Shown: piece after piece, positions 7,566 through 11,027 of the stretch
How positions within the stretch are numbered: position 1 is the stretch's first letter
Layout: every line of letters begins with the position of its first letter
From: Gemmataceae bacterium
GTDB taxonomy: Bacteria > Planctomycetota > Planctomycetia > Gemmatales > Gemmataceae
Direction: 5' to 3'
Assembly: GCA_947490035.1 (NCBI GenBank)
Contig: CANLGS010000061.1
Span: forward strand, 1 to 11,027
DNA: 11,027 nucleotides
Position numbers and translations under genes: made by a program
Notes under the pieces: model-generated
What the model was told of the DNA's origin: nothing
The model's input: the letters and a program-made list of their open reading frames with translations, nothing else
Databases searched by the model: none

Positions 7566-7607
7566 GGCCCCTTGCCCCGGCGACCCGCGGGGGCGCGGAG
7601 GGCCGCC

Positions 7608-9170
7608 ATGTCTCCCGTCGATTCCGCTCTCGACGCATCACGCGCCTTCGATCCTTCAGCGCTCGGCATCGGGCACCCCGGCCGCGTGTGGGCCAACCTG
7701 TCGCCCGCCGCACTCACCGAACACGCGGTCAGGCGCGAAGAGGCGCTGCTCACCGACCTCGGCGCGGTCGTCGCGTACACCGGGAAGCGCACGGGGCGGT
7801 CCCCCAAAGACAAGTTCACCGTTCGCGAACCGCTCGTCGCCGATCAGATCGACTGGACTTCCAATCAGCCGATGACGCCGGAGACGTTCGCGCGGCTGCG
7901 CGACCTCGTGCGGGCGTACCTCCAGAACCGCGAACTGTTCGTCTTCGACGGGTTCGCGGGCGCGGGCACGCAACACCGGTTGCCCATTCGCGTCGTCACC
8001 GAGAAGGCGTGGCACTCGCTGTTCGCCCGCTGTCTGTTCCTGCGCCCCACGCCGGAGCAACTGAAGGGCTTCAGTCCCGAGTGGACGATTCTTCACGCGT
8101 GCGACTTCCACGCGGACCCGGCCCGCGACGGCACCAAAAGCGAAACCTGCCTCGCGATCTGCTTCGGGCAGAAGCTGGTGGTCGCGTGCGGCACGCACTA
8201 CGCGGGCGAGATCAAGAAGTCGGTGTTCACGGTGATGAACTACTTGCTCCCGCAGTCCGGCGTGCTGCCGATGCACTGCTCCGCGAACGTCGGCGCGGGT
8301 AACGACGTGGCGCTATTCTTCGGGCTATCCGGCACCGGCAAGACGACCCTGAGCGCGGACACCGAGCGCCGGCTGATCGGCGACGACGAACACGGCTGGG
8401 GCGACACCGGCGTCTTCAACATCGAAGGCGGGTGCTACGCGAAGACGATCAAGCTCTCGCCGGCCGGCGAACCTCAGATTTGGAACGCGATCCGGTTCGG
8501 CTGCGTGCTGGAGAACGTGCCGGTCGATCCGCTGTCGCGCAAGCCGGACTTCGACAGCAAGCAGTACACCGAGAACACGCGGGCCGCGTACCCGGTCGAG
8601 TACATTCCGGGCTGCGAGCTGTCCGGCGTCGGCGGGCATCCGAAGAACGTGTTCTTCCTGACGTGCGACGCGTTCGGCGTGCTGCCGCCGCTGGCGCGGC
8701 TCACGCCCGATCAGGCGGTCGAATACTTCCTCTGCGGCTACACCGCGAAGATTCCCGGCACGGAGGTCGGCGTCACGGAACCGGTGCCGGAGTTCAGCAC
8801 GTGCTTCGCCAAGCCGTTCCTGCCGCTGCCGCCCAAGCGCTACGCCGCAATGCTCAAGGAGAAGCTGGAGCGCCACGGCGCCCCGGTGTGGCTGGTCAAC
8901 ACAGGCTGGACGGGCGGGCCGTTCGGCTCGGGAATGCGGATGAGTCTACCGCACACGCGCGCGCTGTTGCGCGCCGCGCTGACGGGTCAGTTGAAGGACG
9001 TGCCGTTCGCGCCGGACCCGGTGTTCGGGCTGGCGGTCCCCGCGACGTGCCCCGGCGTGCCGGACAGCGTGCTGCGCCCGCGCGACGCGTGGCCCGACAA
9101 GGCCGCATACGACGCGAAGGCGAAGGAGTTGGCGGCGCGCTTCAAGGCCGAGTTCCAGAAGTACGCGTGA
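7608..9170 (+). CDS. pckA: Phosphoenolpyruvate carboxykinase (ATP)
   Basis: The 520-residue product is a complete cytosolic ATP-dependent PEP carboxykinase (EC 4.1.1.49). It interconverts oxaloacetate plus ATP with PEP, CO2 and ADP, the entry step of gluconeogenesis. Visible motifs are TGRSPKDK at 62-69 (substrate Arg at R64), EIKKSVF at 201-207 with the metal/substrate lysine, PMHCSAN at 221-227 (metal-binding His223), P-loop GLSGTGKTT at 239-247, GDDEHGWGDTGVF at 258-270 (metal-binding Asp), the EGGCYAKT segment at 273-280, and ENTRAAYP at 322-329 (R325). Length matches the bacterial ATP-type family, and the GTP-type signature is absent. The start at ATG 7608 is chosen because GGAGGG lies at 7597-7602. 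A longer in-frame reading from GTG 7530 would contain the promoter and is unlikely. It converges with the Uma2 gene, the stop codons being separated by only 3 bp. Confidence 0.98.
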   Translation: MSPVDSALDASRAFDPSALGIGHPGRVWANLSPAALTEHAVRREEALLTDLGAVVAYTGKRTGRSPKDKFTVREPLVADQIDWTSNQPMTPETFARLRDLVRAYLQNRELFVFDGFAGAGTQHRLPIRVVTEKAWHSLFARCLFLRPTPEQLKGFSPEWTILHACDFHADPARDGTKSETCLAICFGQKLVVACGTHYAGEIKKSVFTVMNYLLPQSGVLPMHCSANVGAGNDVALFFGLSGTGKTTLSADTERRLIGDDEHGWGDTGVFNIEGGCYAKTIKLSPAGEPQIWNAIRFGCVLENVPVDPLSRKPDFDSKQYTENTRAAYPVEYIPGCELSGVGGHPKNVFFLTCDAFGVLPPLARLTPDQAVEYFLCGYTAKIPGTEVGVTEPVPEFSTCFAKPFLPLPPKRYAAMLKEKLERHGAPVWLVNTGWTGGPFGSGMRMSLPHTRALLRAALTGQLKDVPFAPDPVFGLAVPATCPGVPDSVLRPRDAWPDKAAYDAKAKELAARFKAEFQKYA

Positions 9171-9173
9171 CGG

Positions 9174-9812
9174 CTACGGCAGCAGTTCGTCCACCGCGAC
9201 CGTGCCGACGGTGGTGCCGTCGAGGACGACGGGCACGGCGGTCCCGGCCGGGTAGTCCTGGCGGGCGCGGTAGTGCGGTTCGTCGCCGCCGGGCGACCCC
9301 GCGGCCGGGTCCGGGCCGGTCGGGTCGGTGAACACTTCGACGCGCCGGTCAACCAGATTCACCACCCAGTAAACCGGGATCAGGTCGCGCGCGTAGATGC
9401 GCGTCTTGTCCTGTTCGTCGCGCGCCAGCGACGGCTCGGACACCTCGACGACGAGGCCGAAGTCGGCCGGTTCGGGGTGCCGGTTGGCGAACGTGCGCCG
9501 GTCGCCGCGTGCCAGCGCGACATCCGGCTCCGGTCGGCTCTCCGTCAGCTTCGCTGTCCCCTGGCTGCGAACCATCCAGCCGGGCAGGTTCATACGCACG
9601 AGTACCTCGATCAGGACGGCGACGGCGTTGTCGTGCGGCGGGTTGATGGCCATTTTGAACACCACGTAGCCTTCGAGGAGTTCGACCTTGTCTTCTTCGC
9701 CGAGTGCGCCGTCGCGCACCATCTCGTCGTACTCGTCGCCGGTGAGCGCGTGGAGTGTGTGAAGCGCGGCCTCCGCTTTGAAGTGCGGGCGGGTCGCGGT
9801 CGATGTGGCCAT
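9174..9812 (-). CDS. Uma2-family (DUF820) putative endonuclease
   Basis: This encodes a 212-residue protein of the Uma2/DUF820 restriction-endonuclease-like fold, abundant in cyanobacteria and planctomycetes. Seen in order: KVELLEGYVVFKM at 42-54 (E47), PHDNAV at 59-64, RPEPDVALARG at 93-103 with the PD motif (D97), LVVEVSEPSL at 120-129 (E123), and DKTRIYARDLIPVYWVVNL at 135-153 (K136). Together these form the PD-(D/E)XK arrangement. The C-terminus 150-212 holds the usual 'VYTDPTG...' type extension. A nuclease activity is predicted for the family, but its biological role is unknown. The start is supported by GAGGAGGA just upstream of ATG 9812. It is divergent from nnrD (115-bp gap) and converges on pckA with almost no spacer. 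No partner gene suggests a specific system. Confidence 0.92.
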   Translation of the reverse strand: MATSTATRPHFKAEAALHTLHALTGDEYDEMVRDGALGEEDKVELLEGYVVFKMAINPPHDNAVAVLIEVLVRMNLPGWMVRSQGTAKLTESRPEPDVALARGDRRTFANRHPEPADFGLVVEVSEPSLARDEQDKTRIYARDLIPVYWVVNLVDRRVEVFTDPTGPDPAAGSPGGDEPHYRARQDYPAGTAVPVVLDGTTVGTVAVDELLP

Positions 9813-9898
9813 TCAACTTCCTCCTCGGTTACCCTTGTTCTAACGTAACCTCTCGTCGGGAGAAAGGTCAGCCAATGTCCGCGCGCGCCCCGGAGCGG

Positions 9899-9904
9899 TA
9901 TAAC
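9899..9904 (+). promoter_or_regulatory. Possible -10 element of the NAD(P)HX dehydratase gene
   Basis: TATAAC matches five of six positions of the -10 consensus and lies 24 nt before ATG 9928. No good -35 hexamer is present (TGTCCG around 9876 is poor). Placement mirrors the TATAAT before pckA. Confidence 0.4.
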
Positions 9905-9927
9905 CGTCGGGAGTGCGGAGGGCGGCG

Positions 9928-10785
9928 ATGAGTACGACCACGGTTCGCGAGTTACCCCGGCTGCCGCGGCGCGCCCGCGGCGGCCACAAGGGGACTTACG
10001 GGAAGGTGCTGGCGGTCGCCGGGAGTCGCGGGATGAGCGGCGCCGCGGTGCTGTGCGGCCGCGCCGCGCTCCGCGGCGGCGCCGGCGTCGTGCAGGTCGC
10101 GACACCAATCGACGTGCAGGCGGTCGTGGCGGCCGCGTACCCCGGCTACACCACGTTCGGCTTCCGCACCGGCGGCGGCGGCGCGGCCGAAGTCGTTGAG
10201 TTGGCTCGCGGCGCCGATGTACTCGCGGTCGGACCGGGATTGGGGCGCGACGACGCCACCGGCGCGTTCGTGCGCGACGTGTTCGCGCGGGCGACCGGCG
10301 CCACGGTGGTACTCGACGCCGACGGGCTGTTCGCGGTGTCGCCGTTCCGCCACGAGTTCGGAAGTCCGACCTCGACGTTCGTGATGACCCCGCACCCCGG
10401 CGAGTTCGCGCGACTGACGGGCAACCCCGCGCCCAGGACCGACGGCGAGCGCGAAGAACAGGCGGTCGCGTTCGCAAAGCGCTTCGGCGGCGTGCTGCTC
10501 TTGAAAGGTTCGACCACGGTCGTGACCGACGGCGTGCAACTGTCCTTCAACACCACCGGCAACCCCGGTATGGCGACCGGCGGCAGCGGCGACGTGCTCA
10601 CGGGCGTGATCGCGGCGCTGGTCGGTCAGGGGCTGGGCGCGTTCGACGCGGCCGTGCTGGGCGCGTGGGTTCACGGTCGCGCCGGCGACCTCGGCGCCGC
10701 GGTGCTGGGCCAGACGGCGCTGACCGCGACCGACGTACTCGACTATCTCCCGGCGGCGTTCAAGGAACTGGAATCTCACTGGTAG
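9928..10785 (+). CDS. nnrD: ADP/ATP-dependent NAD(P)H-hydrate dehydratase
   Basis: The 285-residue protein has the ribokinase-like fold of the YjeF C-terminal domain/NnrD family (EC 4.2.1.136 or the ATP-using 4.2.1.93). This enzyme converts hydrated NAD(P)HX back to NAD(P)H using a nucleoside di- or triphosphate, a metabolite-repair reaction in the cytosol. Motifs are GHKGTYGKVLAVAGS at 19-33, GMSGAA at 35-40, GPGLGRD at 102-108, VVLDADGLF at 127-135, MTPHPGEFARL at 153-163, and NPGMATGGSGDVLTGVIAAL at 212-231, which contains the conserved GGSGD with D222. In many bacteria it is fused behind the NnrE epimerase domain; here it stands alone and no epimerase gene is in the window. Start ATG 9928 follows GGAGGG at 9917-9922; the GTG at 9913 lies upstream of that site. 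The stop codon is the first three bases of an inverted-repeat element. Confidence 0.95.
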   Translation: MSTTTVRELPRLPRRARGGHKGTYGKVLAVAGSRGMSGAAVLCGRAALRGGAGVVQVATPIDVQAVVAAAYPGYTTFGFRTGGGGAAEVVELARGADVLAVGPGLGRDDATGAFVRDVFARATGATVVLDADGLFAVSPFRHEFGSPTSTFVMTPHPGEFARLTGNPAPRTDGEREEQAVAFAKRFGGVLLLKGSTTVVTDGVQLSFNTTGNPGMATGGSGDVLTGVIAALVGQGLGAFDAAVLGAWVHGRAGDLGAAVLGQTALTATDVLDYLPAAFKELESHW

Positions 10786-10889
10786 GTGCCGCGAGCCGAG
10801 GCGGGCGGCGACGCGAGGCGGGTGAGCGAGGCGGACGTTCGCCAAACGAAACCAGTTGGGCAGTCGTGCCGCTCGGCAAGCGGCACCTA
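10783..10889. repeat. 107-bp MITE-like element with 18-bp terminal inverted repeats
   Basis: The left end 10783-10800 (TAGGTGCCGCGAGCCGAG) and the reverse complement of the right end 10872-10889 agree at 16 of 18 positions, with 10 perfect terminal bases. Inside are three degenerate copies of CGAGGCGG at 10797, 10814 and 10827. A short hairpin, GTGCCGCT-CGGCA-AGCGGCAC, lies at 10866-10886. No coding capacity and no clear target-site duplication are seen. The first three bases serve as the nnrD stop codon. The 3' hairpin could act in transcription termination, though no T-run follows. Confidence 0.65.
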
Positions 10890-10954
10890 CAACTTACGGT
10901 TCGCTCGTGTTTTGGGTGGTTATCGGGAATGGTGTTTGTGGGTAGTTTGTCGGG

Positions 10955-11027
10955 ATGACTGACACCAAACCCCGGTTGCTGCGAGTGGAGGTCGTGGGCG
11001 ACCTGCCCGTCCTCTGGGCGACCCTCC
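10955..11027 (+). CDS. Probable IS transposase N-terminus, partial at window edge
   Basis: ATG 10955 opens a frame of 24 codons running off the right end; it contains RVEVVGDLPVLWATL. From memory of the family, this opening (a short lead, then a 'VGDLPVLWATL' helix) resembles transposases annotated as IS1634-like in planctomycetes. Too little sequence is present to see DDE residues. The preceding 65 bp (10890-10954) is richer in T and G than its surroundings and could hold the left end of an insertion sequence, but without the right end no inverted repeat can be matched. The ribosome-binding site is weak. It may instead be an ordinary hypothetical gene. Confidence 0.45.
   Translation, partial: MTDTKPRLLRVEVVGDLPVLWATL

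Noticed and set aside
7530..7607. N-terminal extension of PckA from GTG 7530
   Set aside because: It would read through the TATAAT box, has no ribosome-binding site, and adds residues not seen in the family; ATG 7608 with GGAGGG is better.

Overview
The window is uniformly GC-rich, with strong G/C preference at third codon positions. The gene repertoire suggests a planctomycete of the Gemmata type: a giant envelope protein of the DUF4175-like sort, a Uma2-family nuclease, a PIN toxin carrying a 'VEEQMRGW' motif with a tiny coiled-coil partner, and many small palindromic intergenic repeats. This placement is inference from protein style; no rRNA or other taxonomic marker is present.

Layout. 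(1) Positions 1-2786, minus strand: the N-terminal 929 residues of a very large membrane-anchored protein that runs off the left edge. (2) 2787-3056: a divergent intergenic region dominated by a 146-bp nested palindrome. (3) 3057-3704, plus: an HD-superfamily phosphohydrolase whose stop codon lies in a hairpin repeat. (4) 3831-6446, plus: complete ClpB disaggregase, followed by a strong hairpin terminator. (5) 6558-7533, plus: two paralogous small antitoxin-like genes with near-identical start regions, the second overlapping a PIN-domain (VapC-like) toxin gene. The toxin is frameshifted at a run of nearly four 7-bp GCGCATG units. (6) 7608-9170, plus: ATP-type PEP carboxykinase with its own TATAAT promoter. 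It converges, 3 bp apart, on (7) 9174-9812, minus: a Uma2-family protein. (8) 9928-10785, plus: stand-alone ADP/ATP-dependent NAD(P)H-hydrate dehydratase, divergent from Uma2. (9) 10783-10889: a 107-bp element with 18-bp terminal inverted repeats that supplies the stop codon of the dehydratase gene. (10) 10955 to the right edge: the first codons of a probable IS transposase.

Most genes are independent housekeeping units (protein disaggregation, gluconeogenesis/anaplerosis, NAD(P)HX repair) rather than one pathway. The only evident functional module is the small toxin-antitoxin region. No clearly new multi-gene system is visible. The observations most worth following are the repeat-based frameshift in the PIN toxin, the nested palindrome next to the envelope gene, and the MITE-like element at the nnrD stop codon.
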